Notes under the pieces: generated by a model | Told to the model about the DNA's origin: nothing | The model's input: only the letters and a program-made list of their open reading frames with translations | Databases searched by the model: none | Part shown: positions 8,863 to 17,622 of the stretch, in pieces | Layout: every line of letters starts with the position of its first letter | How positions within the stretch are numbered: position 1 is the first letter of the stretch | Translations under genes and position numbers: made by a program | Assembly (NCBI RefSeq): GCF_001440475.1 | Contig: NZ_LLYB01000060.1 | Coordinates: 84,146-145,983 of the forward strand | Length of the DNA: 61,838 nt | From: Bradyrhizobium lablabi | GTDB taxonomy: Bacteria > Pseudomonadota > Alphaproteobacteria > Rhizobiales > Xanthobacteraceae | Reading direction: 5' to 3'

Positions 8863-9690
8863 ATGAACCTGCCGACCGAAATCGTCGAAATGCTCGGCCA
8901 GACCCTGGCCAAGGTGTTGCCGGTCACGATCGCGCTGGCACTGCTGTTCTCGCTGCTTTCGCATTTCTGGGCCTGTAATCCCGGCAAGCCATGGTGGCGC
9001 AAGCGCGAACTCGTCACCGACGTCTGCTACTGGTTCCTGGTGCCGCTGTTCGCGCGCGTATTCCGCATCGGGCTGCTCGTACTCGGCGCCGCGCTGCTGT
9101 TTGGAATTCGCGATGCGGACGAACTGATCGCCTTCTACGACAACGGCCACGGCCCGTTGTCGACGCTGCCCTTGTGGCTGCAGGCGATCCTGTTCCTGGT
9201 CGCAGCCGATTTCATGATGTACTGGCTGCACCGGATGTTTCATGGCGGCGGGTTCTGGAAATACCATGCCATCCATCATTCCTCGGAGGACGTGGACTGG
9301 ATCTCGGCGGCGCGCTTTCATCCCGCCAACCTGCTGCTGGGGACCATCGGAGTCGACGTCGCGCTGCTGCTGGCCGGCATTTCGCCGGGCGTGATGCTCT
9401 GGCTCGGGCCGTTCAACATCTTCCATTCGGCCTTCGTTCACGCCAACCTCAACTGGACGCTCGGGCCGCTCAAATACGTCGTGGCCACGCCGGTGTTTCA
9501 CCGCTGGCACCACACCGCCCGCGAAGAGGGCGGCGACACCAATTTCGCTGGCACCTTTCCGCTGTGGGACCTCCTGTTCGGGACTTTCCGGATGCCGAAA
9601 GACCGGCTGCCGGAGCAGTATGGCGTGGACGATCAGGTCTCGTTTCCCCGCGAGATCCTCGGGCAGCTGGCCTATCCGTTCCGCAAGTAG
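8863..9690 (+). CDS. Sterol desaturase / fatty acid hydroxylase family membrane protein (copy 2)
   Basis: A 275-residue paralog of the protein at 5447-6277, starting MNLPTEIVEMLGQTLAKV. The same histidine clusters are present: HRMFH, HAIHH and HRWHH. The two copies differ mainly in membrane segments and in the C-terminal tail (DDQVSFPREILG against DEDQQVPTEIGG). An upstream in-frame extension overlaps the acyltransferase gene in another frame and was not accepted. Duplication with two genes held between the copies suggests a cassette that works on one lipid pathway. Confidence 0.88.
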   Translation: MNLPTEIVEMLGQTLAKVLPVTIALALLFSLLSHFWACNPGKPWWRKRELVTDVCYWFLVPLFARVFRIGLLVLGAALLFGIRDADELIAFYDNGHGPLSTLPLWLQAILFLVAADFMMYWLHRMFHGGGFWKYHAIHHSSEDVDWISAARFHPANLLLGTIGVDVALLLAGISPGVMLWLGPFNIFHSAFVHANLNWTLGPLKYVVATPVFHRWHHTAREEGGDTNFAGTFPLWDLLFGTFRMPKDRLPEQYGVDDQVSFPREILGQLAYPFRK

Positions 9691-9826
9691 GTAAATGGCG
9701 GATTTCTTGCCGCCGGGCCGGGCCTATTTGCCCTTTGTTCATGAATTGTCGTCAGATTCACCCTGTCGGGCGCCGGTTCCGCTGTGTATCCGCCATTGCC
9801 GGCCTGTTGATGCCCCGGGGTAGAGT

Positions 9827-10327
9827 ATGTCGTTCAAGTTTCCGCGTATTCGCGCACGCGCGCGTTTTGGATTGCGTTCCCTCGCTGCAGGAATCCTGCT
9901 GTGGCCGGCCGTCTGCCTGGCCTCGGCCGATCCCGACCGCATAGCCGTCTATGTCGATCAGGCGAAGCTCGTGAAGCTTCCTGCCAAGGTCTCCACCATC
10001 GTGGTTGGAAACCCGCTGATTGCAGACGTAACGCTGCAGAGCGGCGGCATCATCGTGGTTACTGGCAAGGGCTACGGCGCGACCAACTTCATCGCAATGG
10101 ACCGCAACGGCGAGGTGCTGGTGGACCGCCAGATTCAGGTCGAAGGCCCGCCCGATCAACTCGTGACCGTGTATCGCGGCGTCGAGCGGGAATCCTATAG
10201 CTGCATGCCGGTTTGCCAGCGTCGCGTTACCCTCGGCGACGGCGACATGTACTTCAGGACCGCAATCGGTCAGGCCGGTTCGCTCTCCGGCCAGGCCGCG
10301 GGAGCCGCGGCGGGCGGCATCAGGTGA
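9827..10327 (+). CDS. Stand-alone pilus/secretin N-terminal domain protein
   Basis: A 166-residue exported protein. After a basic N-terminus and a hydrophobic segment ending near CLASA, it has IAVYVDQAKLVKLPAKV and IVVTGKGYGATNFI. These match the N-terminal domain seen in CpaC earlier in this window (type II/III secretion and pilus N-domain), but no secretin barrel follows. A Cys pair (SYSCMPVCQRR) may form a disulfide. Its place before two TadE-like genes links it to Tad pilus assembly. The exact role is not known. Confidence 0.8.
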   Translation: MSFKFPRIRARARFGLRSLAAGILLWPAVCLASADPDRIAVYVDQAKLVKLPAKVSTIVVGNPLIADVTLQSGGIIVVTGKGYGATNFIAMDRNGEVLVDRQIQVEGPPDQLVTVYRGVERESYSCMPVCQRRVTLGDGDMYFRTAIGQAGSLSGQAAGAAAGGIR

Positions 10328-10344
10328 GTCTGCTGCGATAGAAA

Positions 10345-10367
10345 CCCGCCGGCCAATCTCCGGCGGG
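10345..10367 (+). terminator. GC-rich hairpin after the N-domain gene
   Basis: Perfect arms CCCGCCGG and CCGGCGGG separated by 7 nt, 18 bp after the stop at 10327. The following bases are only weakly T-rich, so it may be a poor terminator or an mRNA 3'-end stabiliser. Confidence 0.5.
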
Positions 10368-10491
10368 CTTGCGGCAGGGTTAAGAGACGGTTGACGGAGC
10401 GGGTCGTTCTGGCTGGATCGGCCGAAACAATTCAACAATCAGTTTCGGATAGGTTTTTGCGGCAATCCCCTCGCGTTCTGAGGTCTCGTTG

Positions 10492-11025
10492 ATGCCGCCT
10501 TCCACACCTCCCAAGACAAGCATCCTGCGCCGGTTTCGTCGCAATCGAAGGGGCACGGCCGCCGTCGAGTTCGCGCTGGTCGCGCCGATATTCTTCGGCG
10601 TCCTGTTCGCGATCATCGAACTGGCGCTGGTGTTCTTTGCCAGCCAGATCCTCGAGACGGTGACGCAGGATACGTCGCGTCTGATCTTGACCGGCCAGGC
10701 GCAGAACTCCTCCTTCACCCAGGCGCAATTCAAGAACGCCGTTTGCGCCAAGCTCACCATCATGTTCGATTGCGTCAACGGCATCTCGATCGACGTGCAG
10801 AGCTACAAGGCGTTTTCCAGCGTCAACGTTTCCGACCCGATCGTTTCGGGAAATTTCGTTCCTCCGAACAACTATCTGCCGGGTGGACCCGGCGACATCG
10901 TCGTCGTGCGGCTGTTCTACAAATGGCCGCTGTTCGTCACCGGCCTCGGCTACAACGTCGCCAATATCAGCGGCAACCAGCGGCTGTTGACGGCGACCGC
11001 CGCGTTCCAGAACGAACCTTACTAG
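10492..11025 (+). CDS. TadE-like pseudopilin
   Basis: A 177-residue protein with the TadE signature RNRRGTAAVEFALVAPIFFGVLFAIIEL: a Gly cleavage site, a Glu at +5 and a hydrophobic helix. The CpaA-type peptidase processes such pseudopilins. The periplasmic part contains two Cys. The ATG at 10492 directly follows an in-frame TTG. The stop is 11 bp from the next TadE-like gene, so both are likely in one transcript. Confidence 0.9.
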   Translation: MPPSTPPKTSILRRFRRNRRGTAAVEFALVAPIFFGVLFAIIELALVFFASQILETVTQDTSRLILTGQAQNSSFTQAQFKNAVCAKLTIMFDCVNGISIDVQSYKAFSSVNVSDPIVSGNFVPPNNYLPGGPGDIVVVRLFYKWPLFVTGLGYNVANISGNQRLLTATAAFQNEPY

Positions 11026-11036
11026 GGCCAAGGGTA

Positions 11037-11618
11037 ATGAAACCGATGAGCACAATCTGGCTTCGCATGCGCCGCCGCGCGTTCGAGTTGCGGGGCAACA
11101 ACAGCGGTGTGGCGGCCGTCGAATTCGCCATGATTATTCCGCTCATGGCGATGCTGCTCGTGGGAACCAACGAGTTCTCGGCCGGCGTCGCCATCGACCG
11201 CAAGGTGACGATCATGGCGCGCACGCTGTCGGACCTGACGTCCCAGAACGAGAAGGTCACCGATACGCAGTTCACCAACTTCTTCAATGCCAGCAAGGCC
11301 GTCATGACGCCTTATGCGTCGAGCCCGGTGGAGGGGACGATCACGGAACTCTGGATCAATCCGACCACGCTGAAGGCGCGGGTGCAGTGGAGCAAAGGCG
11401 CCAACGCGCACTCCCCGGGCGACATCATCGAGATTCCGGAGGCGCTCAAGATCGCCAACACCTACCTGATCTACAGCGAGGTGAAATACAAATATGTTCC
11501 CAGCGTCGCCTGGTTCCTCAACAAGGCGAATGGCATCACGCTGAGCGATGTCAGCCTCACCCGTCCGCGCCAGTCGCTTTGCGTGATGTACAACACCACT
11601 GTCTGCGAACAGAAATGA
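11037..11618 (+). CDS. TadE-like pseudopilin (second copy)
   Basis: A 193-residue protein with NNSGVAAVEFAMIIPLMAML near residues 20-40, again the TadE/TadG processing signature. The globular part includes DRKVTIMARTLSDLTSQNE, typical of alphaproteobacterial TadG/TadE-like proteins. Two Cys lie near the C-terminus (SLCVMYNTTVCEQK). An upstream in-frame extension overlaps the preceding gene and was rejected. AGGG precedes the ATG at 11037. A strong terminator follows. Confidence 0.88.
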   Translation: MKPMSTIWLRMRRRAFELRGNNSGVAAVEFAMIIPLMAMLLVGTNEFSAGVAIDRKVTIMARTLSDLTSQNEKVTDTQFTNFFNASKAVMTPYASSPVEGTITELWINPTTLKARVQWSKGANAHSPGDIIEIPEALKIANTYLIYSEVKYKYVPSVAWFLNKANGITLSDVSLTRPRQSLCVMYNTTVCEQK

Positions 11619-11660
11619 GACGCCCGTGCCGGGTGAACTGCCAGGAAAATGATGAGATGA

Positions 11661-11689
11661 AAAAGGCCGCGCCATGGGCGCGGCCTTTT
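11661..11689. terminator. Bidirectional intrinsic terminator
   Basis: AAAA-GGCCGCGCC (11665-11673), a 3-nt loop, GGCGCGGCC (11677-11685) and TTTT. A and T runs flank both sides, so it can stop the TadE transcript on plus and the cold-shock gene transcript on minus. Confidence 0.88.
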
Positions 11690-11754
11690 GATTTATTCGG
11701 CTGAATTGTTCAGCGGCGATCTTCGGGACGCTGTCGCATGCGCCCGAAAATCGC

Positions 11755-11967
11755 TTATCCGGCGGCGCGCAGATTGTCGGCCGAAGATTTGCCAGAGCGG
11801 CGATCTGCCACGATTTCGTAGGAGATCTTCTGGCCTTCACGCAACGTTCCGAGGCCGGCACGCTCGACAGCGCTGATGTGCACGAACACGTCATTGCCGC
11901 CGTCATCCGGCTGGATGAAGCCATAGCCCTTGGTTGCGTTAAACCACTTCACTGTTCCCATGCTCAC
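11755..11967 (-). CDS. Cold-shock domain protein (CspA family)
   Basis: A 70-residue single cold-shock domain. RNP1 is GYGFIQ and RNP2 is [14 protein letters not shown] is at the N-terminus. It binds single-stranded RNA or DNA as a chaperone. The GTG at 11967 (MSMGTVKWF) is preferred: GAAGGGA lies about 8 bp before it, whereas it is too far from the ATG at 11961. The leader region 11968-12238 on the minus strand holds a hairpin AGCCCA/TGGGCT at 12000-12019, about 33 bp upstream of the start. Confidence 0.95.
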   Translation of the reverse strand: MSMGTVKWFNATKGYGFIQPDDGGNDVFVHISAVERAGLGTLREGQKISYEIVADRRSGKSSADNLRAAG

Positions 11968-12238
11968 TGGGGTAGTCCCTTCTCAGATATACAAGTCGTA
12001 GCCCACCCTTCGATGGGCTGGTGAGATCGAATTTTTGGAAGGGTCGTCAGCGTCTAAACCGGCTGTACCGGTGGATAGCTAATGTCGTCCGGCCGAAAAT
12101 CGATGCTTAATATTATTCGATTGCATCATTCAAAACAATCCTGACGTGCACGATTTTTTGATTCGGCCGGCCAGCCGGCCGCATTCGCGCACGACAGGAG
12201 CGTATCGGGCGCGTTTTCGTGGGACGTTAAGGGTTCGT

Positions 12239-12526
12239 TTACCTGCGACGGAACTGTCCGCCGCGCGGTGGCGCCCCACGCGGGGCACCGGGATTGCTGG
12301 GACGCTCGTCCTTGTGACGGAAGATCAGGCGTCCTTTCTCCAGATCATAGGGTGACATTTCGATCGTGACCCGATCGCCTGCGAGCGTCTTGATCCGGTT
12401 CTTCTTCATCTTGCCCGCGGTATAGGCAACAATTTCGTGTCCGGCATCGAGCTGCACGCGATAGCGCGCATCGGGGAGGATTTCGGTCACCAGTCCTTCG
12501 AACTGGATCAGCTCTTCTTTAGCCAT
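12239..12526 (-). CDS. infA: Translation initiation factor IF-1
   Basis: A 95-residue protein: [18 protein letters not shown], then [18 protein letters not shown] and [17 protein letters not shown], the complete S1-like OB fold of IF-1. A basic, Pro/Gly-rich tail of about 20 residues ([14 protein letters not shown]) extends beyond the usual 72, so this is the longer alphaproteobacterial paralog form. It lies 23 bp downstream of the helicase gene on the same strand, with GGAG before the ATG. The pair probably acts in translation at low temperature. Confidence 0.93.
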   Translation of the reverse strand: MAKEELIQFEGLVTEILPDARYRVQLDAGHEIVAYTAGKMKKNRIKTLAGDRVTIEMSPYDLEKGRLIFRHKDERPSNPGAPRGAPPRGGQFRRR

Positions 12527-12549
12527 GGTGGTCTCCAGGTCGATCGAGG

Positions 12550-14007
12550 CTAGCGCTGCGGTCGGTGGCTTCGGTTCGATTGGTTATTCGGTCGGCTCTC
12601 GCGATGCAAGAAGGCGACGCCTTGAATGCCCTCGCTGTGTCCGGCTTGGCTCTTGCTGCCCTGCTGCGGCTGACGCGGCGACTCATGTCGGTTCGGCTGC
12701 GGCGCGGCATTATTACCACCACCGCGGCGGCGTCGGCGAGGGCCTTTTGACGGTTGTGCCTGCTCATTGGAACGGCCGGCATGGGCGCGCGGCGCGGAAC
12801 GCCCGTTACGGTGCTGGGCGGAGTGATGTGCGGCCGGCGGAGCGGCATCGCGGCTGCCTGGCGTGCGGCGATCTTCCTTCGGCAGCGAAATACGGATCAG
12901 CCGCTCGATGTCGCGCAGATAGCCCATTTCCTCGGCGCCGGCGATCAACGAGATCGCGACACCTTCCCTGCCGGCGCGGGCGGTACGCCCGATACGGTGC
13001 ACATAGGTTTCGGGCACGTTGGGCAGATCGAAATTCACCACATGGCTGATGCCGTCGACGTCGATGCCGCGGGCGGCGATGTCAGTAGCGACCAGGGTGC
13101 GGATCTCGCCGGAGCGGAACGCCGCCAGTACGCGTTCCCGGTGGTTCTGCGACTTGTTGCCGTGAATGGCGTTGGCTTCGATGCCGGCCTTTGCCAGCAC
13201 CTTCACCACCTTGTCGGCGCCGTGCTTGGTGCGGGTAAACACCAGCGCGCGGTCGACCGGTTCCTGCTTCAAAAGCTGCGCCAGCACCGCCGGTTTGGCG
13301 GCGAAATCGACTTGGATGATGCGCTGGGCGATCCGGTCGGCCGTCGAGGCCACCGGCGTCACCGCCACCCGCGCTGGGTCGCGCAGCATGGATTCAGCTA
13401 GTTCCGCGATGTCCTTCGGCATGGTGGCAGAGAAGAACAGCGTCTGCCGCTTGATCGGCAGCTTGGCGACGACTTTGCGGATGTCGTTGATGAAGCCCAT
13501 GTCGAGCATGCGGTCGGCTTCGTCGAGCACCAGGAACTCGACCTGGTTCAGCTTCAGCCCGTTGCTTTGGACGAGATCGAGCAGGCGGCCGGGGGTGGCC
13601 ACCATGACTTCCACGCCCTGCATGACCGAGCGGACCTGCCGGCCCATCGGCACGCCGCCGATCGCGAGCGCCGAGGTCAGCCGGATGTGGCGGCCATAGG
13701 CGTTGAAGCTGTCGAGGATCTGGCCAGACAATTCGCGGGTGGGAGACAGCACCAGCACGCGGCAGCTCTTCGGCTGCGGCCGGACGCGGTTCTCCAGGAT
13801 CCGGTGCAGGATCGGCAGCGCGAAGGCCGCGGTCTTGCCGGTTCCGGTCTGGGCGATGCCGACGACGTCACGGCCGGTCATTGCGATGGGGATGGTCTGG
13901 GCCTGGATGGGCGTGGGCGTGTGGTAATTTTCTTCCTTGAGCGCACGCGAAATGGGATCGGCGAGGCCGAAATCCTGAAAGGAGGTCAAAAGGGTGGTTC
14001 TTTCCAT
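12550..14007 (-). CDS. DEAD-box RNA helicase (RhlE-like)
   Basis: A 485-residue helicase with the full motif set: Q motif near residues 28-35 ([10 protein letters not shown]), Walker A AQTGTGKT (52-59), PTREL, DEAD in [17 protein letters not shown], and motif [10 protein letters not shown]. The last 100 residues are a basic, Asn/Pro/Arg-rich tail ([10 protein letters not shown]), typical of RhlE-type RNA-binding tails. The start at 14007 ([10 protein letters not shown]) has no clear ribosome-binding site. An in-frame TTG at 14106 would add 33 residues and is less likely. It is followed by infA. Confidence 0.9.
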   Translation of the reverse strand: MERTTLLTSFQDFGLADPISRALKEENYHTPTPIQAQTIPIAMTGRDVVGIAQTGTGKTAAFALPILHRILENRVRPQPKSCRVLVLSPTRELSGQILDSFNAYGRHIRLTSALAIGGVPMGRQVRSVMQGVEVMVATPGRLLDLVQSNGLKLNQVEFLVLDEADRMLDMGFINDIRKVVAKLPIKRQTLFFSATMPKDIAELAESMLRDPARVAVTPVASTADRIAQRIIQVDFAAKPAVLAQLLKQEPVDRALVFTRTKHGADKVVKVLAKAGIEANAIHGNKSQNHRERVLAAFRSGEIRTLVATDIAARGIDVDGISHVVNFDLPNVPETYVHRIGRTARAGREGVAISLIAGAEEMGYLRDIERLIRISLPKEDRRTPGSRDAAPPAAHHSAQHRNGRSAPRAHAGRSNEQAQPSKGPRRRRRGGGNNAAPQPNRHESPRQPQQGSKSQAGHSEGIQGVAFLHRESRPNNQSNRSHRPQR

Positions 14008-14462
14008 AAAGAGCAGGCGCCCGGCGGTTTCGGCCAGGGAGCGCGCGAGTGTGTCCAGAGACACCCGCGTGTCTGGGGCGTCGGTTTTGCTAGCTGAAGG
14101 GGGCAAGCCAGAAACCGCAAAACGGGATCAGAACACGCGGCTCGCAGGGACCTGATGATTCTCTAGGTCACGGGGATCATATGGAGCAGTCGCAAGGCGC
14201 TTTCAAGGTGAATTCCGCGTGCGCCGCCCGCGCGGTTAAAGGAAACTGATCGGCTGGCCCGTGTGGTGCCCCGCGTCAGACCCAAACGATCAAAAAGCGT
14301 GCAAGAAATTTAGCCAAATTGCGGCTTTTGCACAAAAAATAGATAGTTTGCCGCCAAAGCATACATTTCTGAAGCCTAGGAAATAGGCATATTTGCTGTC
14401 ACCGGTTTTCGCGCAGCCGGAATTTCCAAGCGATTAGAATAGCTTATGCCATCATAAAACCG
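14008..14462 (+). promoter_or_regulatory. urtA upstream region, no gene
   Basis: About 455 bp between the helicase (minus) and the sigma-54 promoter of urtA. The part from 14290 to 14460 is clearly AT-richer than the genes around it. A dyad GCCTA-N5-TAGGC lies at 14374-14388, about 75 bp upstream of the -24 element, where an enhancer-binding protein could bind. It does not match the classical NtrC consensus, so its role is open. Confidence 0.35.
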
Positions 14463-14478
14463 TGGCATGGTTCTTGCG
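14463..14478 (+). promoter_or_regulatory. Sigma-54 (RpoN) promoter of the urt-ure operon
   Basis: TGGCATGGTTCTTGCG matches the -24/-12 consensus TGGCAC-N5-TTGC with one mismatch in the -24 box and the correct spacing. It lies 70 bp upstream of the urtA ATG. Sigma-54 promoters are activated by enhancer-binding proteins such as NtrC, which fits nitrogen control of urea use. Confidence 0.75.
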
Positions 14479-14548
14479 ATTCCCTTAACGCAGGCGGCCG
14501 TGGGGCCGTTCGCAGCGTTTAACGCCTGCGTCAGGGAGATGACATTTC

Positions 14549-15865
14549 ATGCTTACAAAATTGACTCACGATATAGCGACGCTGAGCCGCCGCCACTGGC
14601 TGGCGGCCACCGCCGGCCTGGTTCTGGGTCTGGCGGCGTTCTCGAACGCCAAAGCGCAGGAGACCATCAAGGTCGGCGTCCTGCACTCGCTCTCCGGCAC
14701 CATGGCCATCAGCGAAACCACGCTGAAGGACACCATCCTCTTCCTGATCGACGAGCAGAACAAGAAGGGCGGCGTGATGGGCAAGAAGCTCGAAGCCGTC
14801 GTCGTCGACCCCGCGTCGAACTGGCCGCTGTTTGCCGAAAAGGCCCGCGAGCTGATCACCAAGGACAAGGTTTCGGTCGTGTTCGGCTGCTGGACTTCGG
14901 TGTCCCGCAAGTCCGTGCTCCCGGTGTTCAAGGAGCTGAACTCGATCCTGTTCTACCCCGTGCAGTACGAGGGTGAGGAGAGCGAGCGCAACGTGTTCTA
15001 CACCGGTGCTGCGCCGAACCAGCAGGCGATCCCCGCGGTCGATTACCTGATGAAGGACGAGAAGGTGAAGCGCTGGGTGCTGGCCGGCACCGACTACGTC
15101 TATCCGCGCACCACCAACAAGATCCTCGAAGCCTACTTGAAGTCGAAGGGCGTCAAGCAGGAAGACATCATGATCAACTACACGCCGTTCGGTCACTCCG
15201 ACTGGCAGACGATCGTCGCCGACATCAAGAAGTTCGGCTCGGCCGGCAAGAAGACCGCCGTGGTCTCCACCATCAACGGCGACGCCAACGTTCCCTTCTA
15301 CAAGGAGCTCGGCAACCAGGGCATCAAGGCGACCGACATTCCGGTTGTCGCGTTCTCGGTCGGTGAAGAAGAACTCGCCGGCATCGACACCAAGCCGCTG
15401 CTCGGCCATCTCGCCGCCTGGAACTACTTCCAGTCGATCAAGTCGCCGGAGAACGAGAAGTTCATCAAGGCGTGGCAGGCCTACACCAAGAATCCGAAGC
15501 GCGTGACCAACGATCCGATGGAAGCGCACGTCATCGGTTTCGACATGTGGGTCAAGGCGGTCGAGAAGGTGAAGTCGACCGATCCGGACAAGGTGATCGA
15601 CGCTCTCCCGGGCATCGAAGCCAAGAACCTGACCGGCGGCACCTCCAAGATGCTTCCGAACCATCACATCACCAAGCCGGTGTTCATCGGCGAGATCAAG
15701 GCCAACGGCCAGTTCGACGTGGTGTGGAAGACCCCGGGCCTGGTGGCCGGCGATGCCTGGTCGAAGGAGCTCGAAGGCTCCAAGGACCTGATCGGCGACT
15801 GGGTCGGCAAGAAGTGCGGCAACTACAACACCAAGACCAACAAGTGCGGCGGTCAGGGCTCCTGA
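14549..15865 (+). CDS. urtA: Urea ABC transporter substrate-binding protein UrtA
   Basis: A 438-residue periplasmic protein. The signal region SRRHWLAATAGLVLGLAAF, ending near NAKA, has a twin-Arg pair. The mature part starts ETIKVGVLHSLSGTMAISE, followed by GCWTSVSRKSVLPVF and FYPVQYEGEES, hallmarks of UrtA in the branched-chain amino acid binding-protein family. It delivers urea to the UrtBC channel. It is first in the operon, 70 bp behind the sigma-54 promoter. Confidence 0.97.
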   Translation: MLTKLTHDIATLSRRHWLAATAGLVLGLAAFSNAKAQETIKVGVLHSLSGTMAISETTLKDTILFLIDEQNKKGGVMGKKLEAVVVDPASNWPLFAEKARELITKDKVSVVFGCWTSVSRKSVLPVFKELNSILFYPVQYEGEESERNVFYTGAAPNQQAIPAVDYLMKDEKVKRWVLAGTDYVYPRTTNKILEAYLKSKGVKQEDIMINYTPFGHSDWQTIVADIKKFGSAGKKTAVVSTINGDANVPFYKELGNQGIKATDIPVVAFSVGEEELAGIDTKPLLGHLAAWNYFQSIKSPENEKFIKAWQAYTKNPKRVTNDPMEAHVIGFDMWVKAVEKVKSTDPDKVIDALPGIEAKNLTGGTSKMLPNHHITKPVFIGEIKANGQFDVVWKTPGLVAGDAWSKELEGSKDLIGDWVGKKCGNYNTKTNKCGGQGS

Positions 15866-15955
15866 TCCCGATCTGATCCGAAGGATCATGATCCTCCTGA
15901 CGTAAAAAAGCCTTTTAAAAAAACTTCCAAGAGAACCTGAACTACAAGCAAGAAC

Positions 15956-15985
15956 GGAGAAGGCGGCGATGCCGCCGCCTTCTCC
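15956..15985 (+). promoter_or_regulatory. Strong intercistronic hairpin between urtA and urtB
   Basis: Perfect 13-bp stem GGAGAAGGCGGCG / CGCCGCCTTCTCC closed by a 4-nt ATGC loop (15969-15972), ending 23 bp before the urtB start. No T-run follows, so it is not a standard terminator. It may protect the urtA mRNA 3' end and lower expression of the membrane genes relative to the binding protein. Confidence 0.6.
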
Positions 15986-16008
15986 CCACACTCCTGCCGG
16001 GGCGTATT

Positions 16009-17622
16009 GTGTCTGCCAATTTCCTTGACCGTTTTCGCGCGGTTCTGCTCGCCATCCTGCTCGCCGCTTGCTTCGCCGTGCCGGCGCTGGCCGGTCCGTT
16101 CGAGGATGCGGTCGCCAAATTTGCCAATGACGATTTCTCCGACACCGACGAGGCGATCGGCGCCGTCGCGACTTCGGGCAATCCGCTCGCCTTTCCCATC
16201 ATCAGCGCGCTGCAGGACGGCCGGCTGTCGGCCGATCCCGACACCAAGCAGGTTTTCGTCACCGGCGCCGACGGCAAGATCATCGACGCCGCTACCGGCG
16301 CGGCCGTCGACAAGCTGCCCGACAATGCCGCCGCCGTCCGTCTCAACAACCGCCTGCGCCGTGCGGTAGAGGCCGCGCTCGGCGGCCTGACGCTGTTGTC
16401 GCCCGATCCCGCCAAGCGCATCGCCGCGGCGCAGTCGGTGTTCAAGAGCCACGACGAGAATGCATTGCCGGTGATCGACGGCGCACTGGCCAAGGAGACC
16501 AACAAGGCGGTGAAGGCGGCCTTTGCCGAGGCCCGCGCCGCCATCCTGCTCTACAAGTCTGACGCCACCGAGCTGGAAAAGCTCGAGGCCGTTGCCGTCA
16601 TCAAGGCGCGCGGGGATCAGGAGGCGTTGGCGCTCCTGACCGGGCTCGGCAGCGACGTGCCGCCTAACGTCGCGCGCATTGCGGCCAGCGCAATCGCCTC
16701 GATCCAGAGCGATCTGCAGATGTGGTCAATGGTGCAGAACGCCTGGTACGGCCTGTCGCTCGGATCGGTGCTGCTGCTCGCCGCGATCGGACTCGCCATC
16801 ACCTTCGGCGTCATGGGCGTCATCAACATGGCCCATGGCGAAATGGTGATGATCGGCGCCTACACCACTTTTGTGGTGCAGGAGGTCATCCGCACCCGCT
16901 ATCCCGACCTGTTCGATTACTCGCTGCTGATCGCGGTGCCGCTGGCGTTCCTCGTTGCGGGGGCGATCGGCGTCCTGATCGAGCGCGGCATCATCCGCTT
17001 CCTCTATGGCCGTCCGCTGGAAACGCTGCTTGCGACCTGGGGCCTGTCGCTGGTGCTGCAACAGGCCGTGCGCACGATGTTCGGCCCTACCAACCGCGAG
17101 GTCGGCAATCCCTCCTGGATGAGCGGCGCATTCGAGCTCGGCCAGATCACCATTACCTATAACCGGCTCTGGATCCTCTGCTTCACGCTGGCGGTGTTCG
17201 TCATCCTGCTCGCGATGCTGCGCTACACGGCGCTGGGGCTGGAGATGCGCGCGGTGACGCAGAACCGGCGCATGGCGGCGTCGATGGGCATCGCCACCTC
17301 GCGCGTCGATGCGCTGACCTTCGGCCTAGGCTCGGGCATTGCCGGTATCGCCGGCGTCGCGCTGTCGCAGATCGACAATGTCAGCCCCAACCTCGGCCAG
17401 AGCTACATCATCGACAGCTTCATGGTCGTCGTGTTCGGCGGCGTCGGCAATCTCTGGGGCACGCTGGTCGGCGCCTTCACGCTCGGCATCGCCAACAAGT
17501 TCCTGGAGCCGGTGGCCGGCGCCGTGCTCGGCAAGATCGCCATTCTGGTGCTGATCATCCTGTTCATCCAGAAGCGTCCGCGCGGCCTGTTCGCGCTCAA
17601 GGGCCGGGCGGTGGAAGCATGA
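16009..17622 (+). CDS. urtB: Urea ABC transporter permease UrtB
   Basis: A 537-residue protein starting at GTG. A signal peptide ends near ALAGP, followed by a periplasmic N-terminal domain of about 200 residues. The LivH-type permease domain begins near NAWYGLSLGSVLLLAAIG and has GVMGVINMAHGEMVMIGAY, RRMAASMGI and VVVFGGVGNLWGTLVGAF. The extended N-terminal domain distinguishes UrtB from amino acid permeases. Its TGA overlaps the urtC ATG by 4 bp. Confidence 0.96.
   Translation: MSANFLDRFRAVLLAILLAACFAVPALAGPFEDAVAKFANDDFSDTDEAIGAVATSGNPLAFPIISALQDGRLSADPDTKQVFVTGADGKIIDAATGAAVDKLPDNAAAVRLNNRLRRAVEAALGGLTLLSPDPAKRIAAAQSVFKSHDENALPVIDGALAKETNKAVKAAFAEARAAILLYKSDATELEKLEAVAVIKARGDQEALALLTGLGSDVPPNVARIAASAIASIQSDLQMWSMVQNAWYGLSLGSVLLLAAIGLAITFGVMGVINMAHGEMVMIGAYTTFVVQEVIRTRYPDLFDYSLLIAVPLAFLVAGAIGVLIERGIIRFLYGRPLETLLATWGLSLVLQQAVRTMFGPTNREVGNPSWMSGAFELGQITITYNRLWILCFTLAVFVILLAMLRYTALGLEMRAVTQNRRMAASMGIATSRVDALTFGLGSGIAGIAGVALSQIDNVSPNLGQSYIIDSFMVVVFGGVGNLWGTLVGAFTLGIANKFLEPVAGAVLGKIAILVLIILFIQKRPRGLFALKGRAVEA

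Noticed and set aside
14281..14345. NtrC site near TTTTGCAC upstream of urtA
   Set aside because: Only a half site is seen; the partner arm RGTGCA at correct spacing is missing.
14531..15991. 486-codon minus-strand frame opposite urtA
   Set aside because: Antisense to a clearly identified gene, with unnatural His/Asp/Val composition.
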